Shown here one piece after another: positions 46,197-55,890 of a stretch of 64,000 nucleotides of DNA (within the stretch, counting starts at the first letter, position 1; each line of letters starts with the position of its first letter). The notes under the pieces were generated by a model, which did not search any database, was not told where the DNA came from, and saw only the letters and a list, made by a program, of their open reading frames with translations. Source of the stretch: Planococcus shixiaomingii (GTDB lineage Bacteria; Bacillota; Bacilli; Bacillales_A; Planococcaceae); NCBI RefSeq assembly GCF_030413615.1, contig NZ_CP129236.1:3208001-3272000 (forward strand). The letters are read 5' to 3'. The translations under genes and the position numbers were made by a program.

Positions 46197-47369
46197 ATGC
46201 AAACGACAATTTTGAATAAACTCGATTCTCTCTTTGAAGAAATAGTTAAAACGCGCCGCCACCTTCACATGCACCCAGAACTTTCTCATCAAGAAGTGGA
46301 AACCCCGGCTTTTATTGCTGCCAAGCTTGAGGAAATGGGCGTGGAAGTACGCCGCGAGGTCGGCGGAAATGGAGTGGTTGGCTACATCCGCGGCGGCAAG
46401 CCTGGCAAAACAATCGCTTTTCGTGCAGACTTCGACGCCTTGCCGATTGATGATAAAAAAGAGGTGCCCTACAAATCGATGGTTCCCGGCGTCATGCACG
46501 CATGTGGACACGATGGCCATACAGCTGGCCTGCTCGGCTTTGCCAAGGCAATGGCATCAATAAAAGAAGAACTGCCAGGAACCATCGTACTGATCTTTCA
46601 ATTTGGTGAAGAAGCACCTCCTGGAGGCTCTCGTGCGATGATTGCCGACGGCTGCCTGGAAGGTGTCGATTTGGTCTACGGAGCACACGTGCAAAGCAGT
46701 TTGGAGCACGGCAAAGTGTTCGTGCGCGACGGATTTTTGCAGGCTTCGGAAGATACCATCAAAATTGTCGTCCGCGGATCAGGAACGCACGGTGCCGAAC
46801 CGCATCTCGGAGTGGACCCGATTTTAGCGGCGAGCCATGTCATGATTGCGCTGCAATCGATCGTCAGCCGCAACACCGATCCCTTGCAGGAACTGGTCGT
46901 CACCATCGGCAAATTCCATGCCGGCGACGCGGATAATGTCATCCCAAGCGAAGCCGTTTTAGAAGGGACGATTCGTGTCTTTAATCCCGAACTTCGCAAA
47001 CTTGCAGGTGAGCGCGTAACTGCGATTGCCGAGAACGTTGCACGCGCGATGGGTGCTAGCGCTGAAGTAGTTATAGAATCCGGCTATGATTCGCTATGGA
47101 ACCATCCGGAAGCGATGGATATCGTTCGCGTGGCTGCGCGCGATGCAATTGGCGAAGAAGCTGTTGCCGAAATCTCGCCAGTTATGCCTGTAGAAGATTT
47201 CGCTTATTACACCCAAGTTGTGCCCGGTGCGTTCTTTTTTGTAGGAGCAAAGATGGCAGATGAATCCTATGTTTATCCGCACCATCATGAAAACTTCGAT
47301 TTTAATGAAGAAGCGATGCTTATTGCGGCAAAAGTGTTTGCCGCGGTTTATTTTGAAGCACAGAAATAA
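46197..47369 (+). CDS. M20-family amidohydrolase (N-acyl amino acid / hippurate hydrolase type)
   Basis: 390 aa metallo-amidohydrolase. RRHLHMHPELSHQEVETPAF start, AFRADFDALPI, metal site VMHACGHDGHTAGLLGFA, catalytic QFGEEAPPGGSRAMI, dimerisation-domain His in GTHGAEPHLGVDPI, and final ligand HHHENFDFNEEAM. The family hydrolyses N-acyl amino acids. Location next to a cystine-type importer resembles B. subtilis clusters that import and deacylate sulfur amino acid derivatives, so an N-acetylcysteine-like substrate is possible but speculative. AAAGGAGCCTGCTAAGT precedes the ATG. Confidence 0.9.
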   Translation: MQTTILNKLDSLFEEIVKTRRHLHMHPELSHQEVETPAFIAAKLEEMGVEVRREVGGNGVVGYIRGGKPGKTIAFRADFDALPIDDKKEVPYKSMVPGVMHACGHDGHTAGLLGFAKAMASIKEELPGTIVLIFQFGEEAPPGGSRAMIADGCLEGVDLVYGAHVQSSLEHGKVFVRDGFLQASEDTIKIVVRGSGTHGAEPHLGVDPILAASHVMIALQSIVSRNTDPLQELVVTIGKFHAGDADNVIPSEAVLEGTIRVFNPELRKLAGERVTAIAENVARAMGASAEVVIESGYDSLWNHPEAMDIVRVAARDAIGEEAVAEISPVMPVEDFAYYTQVVPGAFFFVGAKMADESYVYPHHHENFDFNEEAMLIAAKVFAAVYFEAQK

Positions 47370-47434
47370 GATTTGGAAAGTAAATGCTTTTATTGGCTAA
47401 ACTAAGTGCTTTTCAAGCCCGCTTCTTGCTGAAG

Positions 47435-47539
47435 AATCGTATTCTTCACATAATGGTGCATATTGTAGAGTTAATGAAGCGTATTCTCGCCGCAATGGAG
47501 CGTATTTTAACCTTAATGGAGCATATTTACTAATACGCA
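47435..47539 (+). repeat. Array D: five 21-base tandem units (core GCGTATT)
   Basis: Core CGTATT/CATATT begins at 47438, 47459, 47480, 47501 and 47522, exactly 21 apart. Unit order: AATCGTATT, GTGCATATT, AAGCGTATT, GAGCGTATT, GAGCATATT. Twenty-five bases from 47498 are identical to array E from 58194. It lies between the amidohydrolase gene and the bidirectional terminator before kbl. Confidence 0.9.
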
Positions 47540-47543
47540 AGAA

Positions 47544-47574
47544 AAAACCCGCCCGGTTTCCCCGGGCGGGTTTT
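47544..47574. terminator. Bidirectional terminator between array D and kbl
   Basis: CCCGCCCGG / CCGGGCGGG stem framed by AAAA and TTTT; serves kbl on the minus strand. Confidence 0.9.
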
Positions 47575-47581
47575 GTTTGAT

Positions 47582-48772
47582 TTAATTAATAACGCCAAGT
47601 TCTTTTCCGACTCTACCGTATACTTCAATCGCTTCGTCGAGCATTTCTTTTGTATGAGCTGCTGTTGGCATGTTGCGAACGCGCCCTGTACCTTTAGGAA
47701 CCGTCGGGAAGACGATGGATTTTGCATAGACGCCTTCTTCGAATAAACGCTTCGAAAACTGTTGCGTCAATTTCTCGTCGCCGATAATGCATGGCGTAAT
47801 CGGTGTTTCGGAATCGCCGATGTTGAAACCAAGCTTGTTCAAGCCTTTTTTCAAGTAATCGCCGTTGTCCCACAATTTATCATGCAGTTCCGTTGAATCG
47901 ATGATCATCTGCAAAGCAGAGATAATTGCCGCAACGTCCCCTGGTGTCACTGCTGTAGAGAACAAGAATGGACGTGAACGAACACGCAGCCAGTCGATCA
48001 AGTTTTTCTTGCCGGCCACATAACCGCCGACAACGCCAACAGCTTTAGACAACGTCCCCATTTGCATATCGATTTCTTTTTCAAGACCGAAATGCTTCAC
48101 AGTTCCCTTCCCTTTACCGGTAACGCCTGATCCATGAGCGTCATCGACGTACGTGATCAAGTCGAATTCTTTTGCAATTTCCACGATTTCCGGAAGTTTT
48201 GCAATATCGCCGTCCATTGAGAAGACGCCGTCAGTAATGACCATGACTTTATTGTATAAGCCGGATTCAGTCGCTTCTTTCGCTTTCGCACGCAAGTCTT
48301 CCATATCCGAGTGTTTGAACGCGATGATTTTCGCTTTCGATAAGCGGCAGCCGTCGATGATTGACGCATGGTTCAGCTGATCGGAAAGAATCGCATCGTT
48401 TTTGTCCATTACGGCAGAAATTGCTGCCATGTTGCAGTTAAAGCCGGACTGGTAAGAAATCGCTGCTTCCGTCCCTTTGAATTCAGCAAGTTTTTCTTCC
48501 AGCTTCACATGCAAGTCAAGTGTTCCGTTGATGGAACGGACCGCTCCAGCGCCAACCCCGTATTTATCGATGGCGTCCTTTGCCACTTGCTTCAAGTCTT
48601 CGTTTGTTGCAAGTCCCAAATAGTTGTTTGATGACAAGTTGATCAAGTCTTTGCCCCGGACTTTGATAATCGCGCCATTCGGACCTTCTACCGTGTCGAC
48701 TTCGTTATATAAGCCTTGTTCTTTTAACTCACTTAAATTCGCATCTAAAAACGCATCTAGTTTTTTTGACAA
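47582..48772 (-). CDS. kbl: 2-amino-3-ketobutyrate CoA ligase (glycine C-acetyltransferase)
   Basis: PLP alpha-oxoamine synthase cleaving 2-amino-3-ketobutyrate with CoA to glycine and acetyl-CoA. 396 aa from TTG at 48770-48772 (reads [13 protein letters not shown]), preceded by AAAGGAAGAGG; an ATG twelve codons upstream gives 408 aa but lacks a well-placed ribosome site. [31 protein letters not shown] and PLP Lys in [13 protein letters not shown] are diagnostic. Works with the epimerase-type TDH at 42.4 kb; here the two genes are separated by the transporter operon. Confidence 0.93.
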   Translation of the reverse strand: MSKKLDAFLDANLSELKEQGLYNEVDTVEGPNGAIIKVRGKDLINLSSNNYLGLATNEDLKQVAKDAIDKYGVGAGAVRSINGTLDLHVKLEEKLAEFKGTEAAISYQSGFNCNMAAISAVMDKNDAILSDQLNHASIIDGCRLSKAKIIAFKHSDMEDLRAKAKEATESGLYNKVMVITDGVFSMDGDIAKLPEIVEIAKEFDLITYVDDAHGSGVTGKGKGTVKHFGLEKEIDMQMGTLSKAVGVVGGYVAGKKNLIDWLRVRSRPFLFSTAVTPGDVAAIISALQMIIDSTELHDKLWDNGDYLKKGLNKLGFNIGDSETPITPCIIGDEKLTQQFSKRLFEEGVYAKSIVFPTVPKGTGRVRNMPTAAHTKEMLDEAIEVYGRVGKELGVIN

Positions 48773-48838
48773 TGTCCTCTTCCTTTCAAAACAGAATTCC
48801 TTCTCCATCTTACCATATCGTAAATTTCCCCAAAAGAA

Positions 48839-48860
48839 AAAGCGGACCGCAGTCCGCTTT
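48839..48860 (-). terminator. Terminator of the metalloprotease gene
   Basis: AAAGCGGAC / GTCCGCTTT stem, minus exit CTTTTTCTTTT, four bases beyond the stop. Confidence 0.85.
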
Positions 48861-48864
48861 TATC

Positions 48865-50964
48865 TTAGTTATTGGCTTTATTTTTGCCTTTGTTCGGCTT
48901 CGCGCCTTTGTACAGCACTTCGTATGTGAAATCCTGAGCTTCTTTCTGTCCTGGCTTAGCGGCATAAGAAGTGATCATCTTCACATTGCCTTCGCGGAGT
49001 ACTTGCTGCAAATCTAGCGCTTCCTTGTTTGTTACGTTAAACGGATCTACATGGAAGACGCGCTCTTTGCCGTTTTTCTTCGTTTGAATGAACGTAGTTG
49101 TGAAGTTTACATAGTCACCTTTTAATTGGCCAAGAGACTGGAACGGTGCTGTAGAAGTTCCATCAGCAGAGAAATTGCCCAATTGAATGTTCTTAATGAA
49201 CCATCCCTTGTCGTTATGGCCCCAGTCCGTCAAGTTGCGGAATGAAACTAATACCTCTTGTCCAGCATAAGCTGATAGGTCGAATTTTTCTGTAGACCAG
49301 TTTAATTTATGGCCAGTGAAGCCTGGCACGTTTTCTTTGATGGTCGGATAGCCTTCTGCCACTACATCACTTCGTGTGTTTTCATTTTCAAGCGACTTCC
49401 AAGTTTCACCGTTGTCCGTTGAAACTTGCACCATGCCGAAATCCCATTGTTCTTCAATATCGTAATAATGATCAAACGTCAAAACTGCGTTATCTGCAGG
49501 TACTGTCGCTCCGAAGATCAAAGCTTGATCCGCTTCATCGCCTGTTTTAGCATGTAGCACTTGCGCGCTGGCATTTAATGGATCAGCAACCGTTTCCCAT
49601 TGCAATGGAAGGAAATCAGCTCCGTCGAATTTCAAGCCGCGGACATCTTTGCCGAAGTTGAATTCTTTAAAATCGCCGCCCCATGCAGGAACGCCTTCTT
49701 TTTCAAATGTTTTTGCCTTTTCAAAATCGACGGTTTTGCCGCGTACCGCTCCAGCAGTTCCAACCGGTAATTTGCGCAAGTCGATGCTGTCGATGTTATA
49801 TGCGCTGTCGACATTAGAGTTGTCCAAAGTCAAAGCTGTCATGAAATCTTGATAAACTTCTATAAAAGTTTTATTTGTTCCGTATTTTTGAAGAACTTTA
49901 TCTACACTTGCCATGCCTTGACTTTCTCCGTCAACCGCCAGTTCGCGAATAAATTCCTGGCCGAACTTGTCGTACATGTAAAGTGTAAACAAATAAACTT
50001 GGCCATAGTCAGCAATTGTTTCCGGGCCGGTCTTAGCTGTTCCATGCTCATCCCAGTTGACTAGGGAGTTTTCCGGATGATCCAAATAGAAGTTGATTGA
50101 TCCTTCTGAGTGTCCGTATCCGCCTAAGTATTCAGAGAATGTGGACATCCCTTCGTTTAACCAAGTTTCTTCCGCGCCGTCATTGTCGGCATGGATCAAA
50201 TGCTGCAATTCATGGATTGTCGTTCCGAAGAAAGTAGATTCAAGACGCGTTTCCCATGAATTTGTATCAATGGTGATGATGTTGCGATCCGTATAGTTTT
50301 CTAATGTCTGCCAGAAGAATCCAGCTACGAAGAATGGATAAGATGGATCGTTCCATCCTTCATCCTGTACGTTGTCAACTAGCATGATTACCTTATCTGA
50401 GCCTTCATAATAATCCTCCGGCAACCCGACCATGCCAGGAACAGTTGCGTTCGAACCGTCCAGCTGATCTGGCGTTCCAAAGAAGTCGGTCGCTTTCGGA
50501 TAAATATTGCTGTCAAATTCGGTACGCAATTTGTCAACCTGTGCTTGCGTTACCACATCAGCCGGTTTCGGGTTTTTTGGCCCGTAAGCTAAATCTTTCG
50601 CTACCCAAATTTCAACGTTTTCGCCAACGCTGCGAAGAGTAAAGTCCTTAAACTTCAAATTTCGGTTAAGGAATTTTTTAGTTCCGCCATCATATGTGAA
50701 TGGCGATGCTTTATCTGCTGTTGCTTCAGCACCTGCCACTTCATCCGCCTGTGCTTTAATTTTCTTTTCTGCTTCTTTGATGAAGTTAGCGTCTTGCGAC
50801 TGCTGATCTAGTTTCTGATCAATGTCAACGCGGTCTCCATAACGCTCGCTGTCCCAGTCTTTTGTTGATGTTACAGCTTCATTCGGCGCAGCTGCCGCTG
50901 GCGAGTATAAAGATAACGCTAAAGCACTTGCGGATAAAATGGAAATCCACTTACTCTTCTTCAT
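48865..50964 (-). CDS. Secreted zinc metalloprotease (HExxH, immune-inhibitor-A-like C-terminus)
   Basis: 699 aa with a Sec signal peptide (cleavage probably after SPAAAA, about residue 26). Propeptide-like charged segment to about 95. Zinc site HELQH at 251-255 followed by HADNDGAEETWLNEG, whose Glu271 fits a gluzincin third ligand. The C-terminal region (about 455-620) is a beta-sandwich resembling the immune inhibitor A / MAM-like domain (DHYYDIEEQWDFGMVQVSTD, GQEVLVSFRNLTDWGHNDKG). Basic end (KGAKPNKGKNKANN). Exact peptidase family uncertain; substrate unknown. Monocistronic. Confidence 0.85.
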   Translation of the reverse strand: MKKSKWISILSASALALSLYSPAAAAPNEAVTSTKDWDSERYGDRVDIDQKLDQQSQDANFIKEAEKKIKAQADEVAGAEATADKASPFTYDGGTKKFLNRNLKFKDFTLRSVGENVEIWVAKDLAYGPKNPKPADVVTQAQVDKLRTEFDSNIYPKATDFFGTPDQLDGSNATVPGMVGLPEDYYEGSDKVIMLVDNVQDEGWNDPSYPFFVAGFFWQTLENYTDRNIITIDTNSWETRLESTFFGTTIHELQHLIHADNDGAEETWLNEGMSTFSEYLGGYGHSEGSINFYLDHPENSLVNWDEHGTAKTGPETIADYGQVYLFTLYMYDKFGQEFIRELAVDGESQGMASVDKVLQKYGTNKTFIEVYQDFMTALTLDNSNVDSAYNIDSIDLRKLPVGTAGAVRGKTVDFEKAKTFEKEGVPAWGGDFKEFNFGKDVRGLKFDGADFLPLQWETVADPLNASAQVLHAKTGDEADQALIFGATVPADNAVLTFDHYYDIEEQWDFGMVQVSTDNGETWKSLENENTRSDVVAEGYPTIKENVPGFTGHKLNWSTEKFDLSAYAGQEVLVSFRNLTDWGHNDKGWFIKNIQLGNFSADGTSTAPFQSLGQLKGDYVNFTTTFIQTKKNGKERVFHVDPFNVTNKEALDLQQVLREGNVKMITSYAAKPGQKEAQDFTYEVLYKGAKPNKGKNKANN

Positions 50965-51142
50965 ATTCCTTCCCCTCTCAGTACTATCAGAATTTTCCTG
51001 CTAGTAAGTATATTATCAGTTCAGAAAATTATTAAAAATAGGTCAATTGTAATATTTCGCGTCTCAAAATAAATTTGGGGAAGAAAATTATTTTTTTGAT
51101 AAGAATGTGATTAAGAGACCCTTCTTTTCCTTCCAAAAAAAA

Positions 51143-51168
51143 AAGAGCCGCAGTAAGCTGCGGCTCTT
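51143..51168 (-). terminator. Terminator of the yrrT-luxS-mccAB operon
   Basis: AAGAGCCGCAG / CTGCGGCTCTT stem with a long T-run on the minus exit. Confidence 0.9.
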
Positions 51169-51174
51169 CATTCT

Positions 51175-53240
<2,066 letters not shown>

Positions 53241-53251
53241 GTCCATTCTCC

Positions 53252-53725
53252 TTAAGCAGTTTCTTCCGCAAACACTTGGCGCCACTCGTCTTTTTTCGCC
53301 AGCATTTCACGCGCTAATTCTTTTGCACCTTCTAAGCTGTGGCTCGCTGCCCAGCCGCATTGCACTTCGTTGCAAGCCGGCACTTCGTCAGCTTCAATAA
53401 CATCTTTTAATGTGTTTTCCAAGATTCTTAAAATGTCCTCGTAGTCATCATGGTTGATAACTGACAAATAAAAGCCAGTCTGGCAGCCCATCGGCCCGAT
53501 ATCAATGATTTGATCTGAATGGTTGCGGCTATGTTCAGCCATCATGTGCTCAAGCGAATGAAGGCCTGGCATTTCCATATGTTCTTTGTTCGGCTGTTTG
53601 AAACGGATGTCGTATTTGCGGATCGTATCGCCGTTTGCGCCAGTTTTTTCGCCAGCCAAACGCACATATGGTGCCACTACTTTTGTGTGATCCAAGTTAA
53701 AGCTTTCTACGTTCATTTTTTTCAT
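53252..53725 (-). CDS. luxS: S-ribosylhomocysteine lyase
   Basis: Iron/zinc enzyme splitting S-ribosylhomocysteine into homocysteine and the AI-2 precursor DPD. 157 aa. Metal ligands in [14 protein letters not shown] (HxxEH) and Cys in [13 protein letters not shown]; catalytic Cys in [16 protein letters not shown] at 53725 has AAAAGGAGCTGGATAAA upstream. Placed in the mcc operon between yrrT and mccA, where B. subtilis has mtnN; it delivers homocysteine directly to MccA. Confidence 0.96.
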   Translation of the reverse strand: MKKMNVESFNLDHTKVVAPYVRLAGEKTGANGDTIRKYDIRFKQPNKEHMEMPGLHSLEHMMAEHSRNHSDQIIDIGPMGCQTGFYLSVINHDDYEDILRILENTLKDVIEADEVPACNEVQCGWAASHSLEGAKELAREMLAKKDEWRQVFAEETA

Positions 53726-53756
53726 TTTATCCAGCTCCTTTTAAGTTTTTAAAACC

Positions 53757-53880
53757 TTACTTGCCGTCTTCGTTCTTCTTTGCTGTCCAGACTTCAACGG
53801 CCAGCTCCTCGAGTCGCTTCGGTCTTGCCGCCCACGGCACAGAACGCCATGACCTTCAAGCCCTCCAGCGCTTTTCAGAG
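53757..53880 (-). repeat. Dispersed extragenic repeat, copy 2, within the yrrT-luxS gap
   Basis: Shares with the copy at 2.3 kb the core CTCGAGTCGCTTCGGTCTTG and ACGCCATGACC...CAAGCCC..CAGCGCT. It starts immediately behind the yrrT stop. The 29 bases at its far end (53758-53786, beginning TTACTTGCCGTCTTCG) match the last codons plus stop of yrrT (53882-53910, TTAACGGCCGTCTTCG) at about 21 of 29 positions, in the same register. So the yrrT C-terminus and the repeat end share sequence. Confidence 0.7.
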
Positions 53881-53881
53881 C

Positions 53882-54532
53882 TTAACGGCCGTCTTCGCTT
53901 TTCTTTGTCGCGTCGATTAACCAGACATAATTGTTAAGCTGAGTGAATTCCACTGCGAATCCTGCTGCTTCGATCAAGCTTTTCATCACTGGCAGAGTCG
54001 TATAGTATTCGCGGTTCAAGTCTTCTACCAGGTTAACGTGGCCACGCGTTTTTTCGAATTCGATCATTTCTTGTTGTGCTTCAAGCGATTTGAACACCGT
54101 ATCAGCAAAAACTACTTTCCCGCCTGCCGGAAGTTTTTCAGCGTACAGCTTGAATGCTTCCGCTTTTTCCTCATCCGTCAAATGGTGGAACGCATAAGTG
54201 CTGACAAATGTTTTCGGTTCAATCTCTATTGTAAAGTTTAAAAAGTCGCCGTCAAGAATAGTGGTATCCGGCATTTTTTCAGCAGTCACTTCGCGCATTG
54301 CTTTGTTCGGCTCAATGCCGATTACTTCCAGTCCGCGGGCCCGCAATTTTTGTGTTAGATTTCCGGTGCCGACGCCAAATTCCACGACAGGACCGATGGC
54401 TGCCTCGGCAACCGTCTGTAAGATTACATCGTATTTTAAGAAGACATCTTCATATTCTTTATCTTTTCCGCTGACTGAATCGTCATACGTATGAACCCAC
54501 TCATCAAATATCTCTACAAATTCTAAACCCAT
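53882..54532 (-). CDS. yrrT: SAM-dependent methyltransferase YrrT
   Basis: 216 aa class I methyltransferase: AAIGPVVEFGVGTGNLTQKL (SAM motif I), EVIGIEPNKAMREV, TTILDGDFLNF, STYAFHHLTDEEKAEAF. Substrate unknown; first gene of the methionine-to-cysteine operon in Bacillales, producing S-adenosylhomocysteine upstream of LuxS. ATG at 54532 follows AAAAGGGGTAGTTACT. The last eight or nine residues (ATKKSEDGR) appear to be encoded by, or duplicated in, the adjoining repeat. Confidence 0.9.
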   Translation of the reverse strand: MGLEFVEIFDEWVHTYDDSVSGKDKEYEDVFLKYDVILQTVAEAAIGPVVEFGVGTGNLTQKLRARGLEVIGIEPNKAMREVTAEKMPDTTILDGDFLNFTIEIEPKTFVSTYAFHHLTDEEKAEAFKLYAEKLPAGGKVVFADTVFKSLEAQQEMIEFEKTRGHVNLVEDLNREYYTTLPVMKSLIEAAGFAVEFTQLNNYVWLIDATKKSEDGR

Positions 54533-54563
54533 AGTAACTACCCCTTTTTAGGTCTATTATGAC

Positions 54564-54588
54564 AAACCCAATAGTTTTACTTGGTTTT
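54564..54588 (-). promoter_or_regulatory. Dyad upstream of yrrT, candidate operator
   Basis: AAACCCAA-N9-TTGGTTTT, an inverted repeat with one mismatch, 32 bases before the yrrT start. In B. subtilis this operon is controlled by CymR; whether this dyad is a CymR site is inference. A CATAAT at 54556-54561 could be the -10, without a good -35. Confidence 0.4.
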
Positions 54589-54634
54589 ATTTATATCATA
54601 TGTAGAAGGGGGTTTCAACTATACGGATTGTCCG

Positions 54635-55276
54635 TTAAATCTTTAAAACTGGAGGAACATCGTTCTTTTTTTCGATAATTTTCTTTAACGCTTTTTCAAA
54701 CCATGGCAATGAAAACTGGACAATTCTTCCGGTGATGAGCGCGACGGCAATCGTCCCGATTCCCACCGGCCCGCCGAGCATCCAGCCAACAAGGGCAACG
54801 CTTACTTCAAGGCTTGCCCGAACAATACTGATGCTCAACCCTGTTTTTTCAACAAAGAATAACATCAAACTGTCCCGCGGCCCTGCGCCAATTTTCGGAG
54901 CTACATAAAAGCCGATGCCGATTCCCGATAAAATAATGCCCAGGGTGAAAATGATAATTTGGCCAAGCAACGTTTCTATGTCCGGAATTAGGAAGTTAAA
55001 AATATCAATAAATACTCCGACCAATAACATGTTTAGGAAAGTTCCGATTTGCGGAATCCGGCGGGTCAATAAAGCTGTAACCACTATGATGACAAAACCT
55101 GCGATAATCGCCCACGTTCCAATCGTCAACCCGAAATTCAAAAACAGCCCTACGTGTAAGACATCCCAAGGGCCGATGCCCAACTTATTCCCTTTAATCG
55201 TTAACGTAAATCCAAGCGCCATGACAATCAACCCACTGATGAAAAACAGCCAGCGGTAATACAAAGAACGTCTCAT
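54635..55276 (-). CDS. yczE: YczE/YitT-type membrane protein
   Basis: 213 aa from ATG at 55276 (MRRSLYYRWLFFISGLIVMALG; GAAGGAG upstream). Five to six helices, with the family stretches GNKLGIGPWDVLHVGL and KIGAGPRDSLMLFFVEKTG. Function unknown; in B. subtilis YczE influences bacillaene/surfactin-related processes, not transferable here. Lies behind ybaK, separated by a terminator. Confidence 0.85.
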   Translation of the reverse strand: MRRSLYYRWLFFISGLIVMALGFTLTIKGNKLGIGPWDVLHVGLFLNFGLTIGTWAIIAGFVIIVVTALLTRRIPQIGTFLNMLLVGVFIDIFNFLIPDIETLLGQIIIFTLGIILSGIGIGFYVAPKIGAGPRDSLMLFFVEKTGLSISIVRASLEVSVALVGWMLGGPVGIGTIAVALITGRIVQFSLPWFEKALKKIIEKKNDVPPVLKI

Positions 55277-55312
55277 CCAACTCCTTCTTTCTCTCTTGTA
55301 ATAAGAAAAAAT

Positions 55313-55335
55313 CCACCCATTCAAAAAATGGGTGG
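55313..55335 (-). terminator. ybaK terminator
   Basis: CCACCCATT / AATGGGTGG stem with minus exit TTTTTTCTT, six bases from the ybaK stop. Confidence 0.8.
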
Positions 55336-55340
55336 CATTT

Positions 55341-55832
55341 TTATTCGTCTCCCACTGTCAAATCAGCCAATTGTCCGTTTGTTACTTTCAGCAATTCTTC
55401 AGGTGGAAGTTTGAGCTGCATGCCAATCTTTCCGGCAGACACAATGATCTCGTCCAGCTCTTGTGCGTTCTTAGAAACAATCGTTGGAAACAATTTTTTC
55501 ATGCCGATCGGCGAACAGCCGCCCCGGATATAACCGGTCAGCGATAAAATGTCTTTTACCGGCACCATGTCTATTTTTTTCTCACCAGCCGCTTTAGCGG
55601 CTTTTTTCAAATCCAGCTCAGCTGAGACTGGAATGACAAACACATAATGCTGTTTGGAACTGCCTGCCGCAACTAGCGTCTTATGGACGACTTCGTCCGA
55701 ATAGCCAATCTTTGCCGCAACTGAAATTCCATCAACGAGTCCGTCGTCAGGCTCATATTGCAGAATGTCATAGTTGATTTTTTCTTTGTCTAAAATACGG
55801 GCTGCGTTGGTTTTTGCAATCTTTTTCGCCAT
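55341..55832 (-). CDS. ybaK: Cys-tRNA(Pro) deacylase, YbaK/EbsC family
   Basis: 163 aa aminoacyl-tRNA trans-editing protein that hydrolyses Cys-tRNA(Pro). INS-type fold; the conserved Lys lies in VVHKTLVAAG or KKIDMVPVKDIL region, and GYIRGGCSPIGMKKLFPT is the family hallmark. ATG at 55832 has AAAGGCTAGGTAATGCC upstream. Single gene between topB and yczE. Confidence 0.93.
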   Translation of the reverse strand: MAKKIAKTNAARILDKEKINYDILQYEPDDGLVDGISVAAKIGYSDEVVHKTLVAAGSSKQHYVFVIPVSAELDLKKAAKAAGEKKIDMVPVKDILSLTGYIRGGCSPIGMKKLFPTIVSKNAQELDEIIVSAGKIGMQLKLPPEELLKVTNGQLADLTVGDE

Positions 55833-55890
55833 GGCATTACCTAGCCTTTCAGCATTCTTTTACTCAGCATACCATTATTAGTAAATTTTA

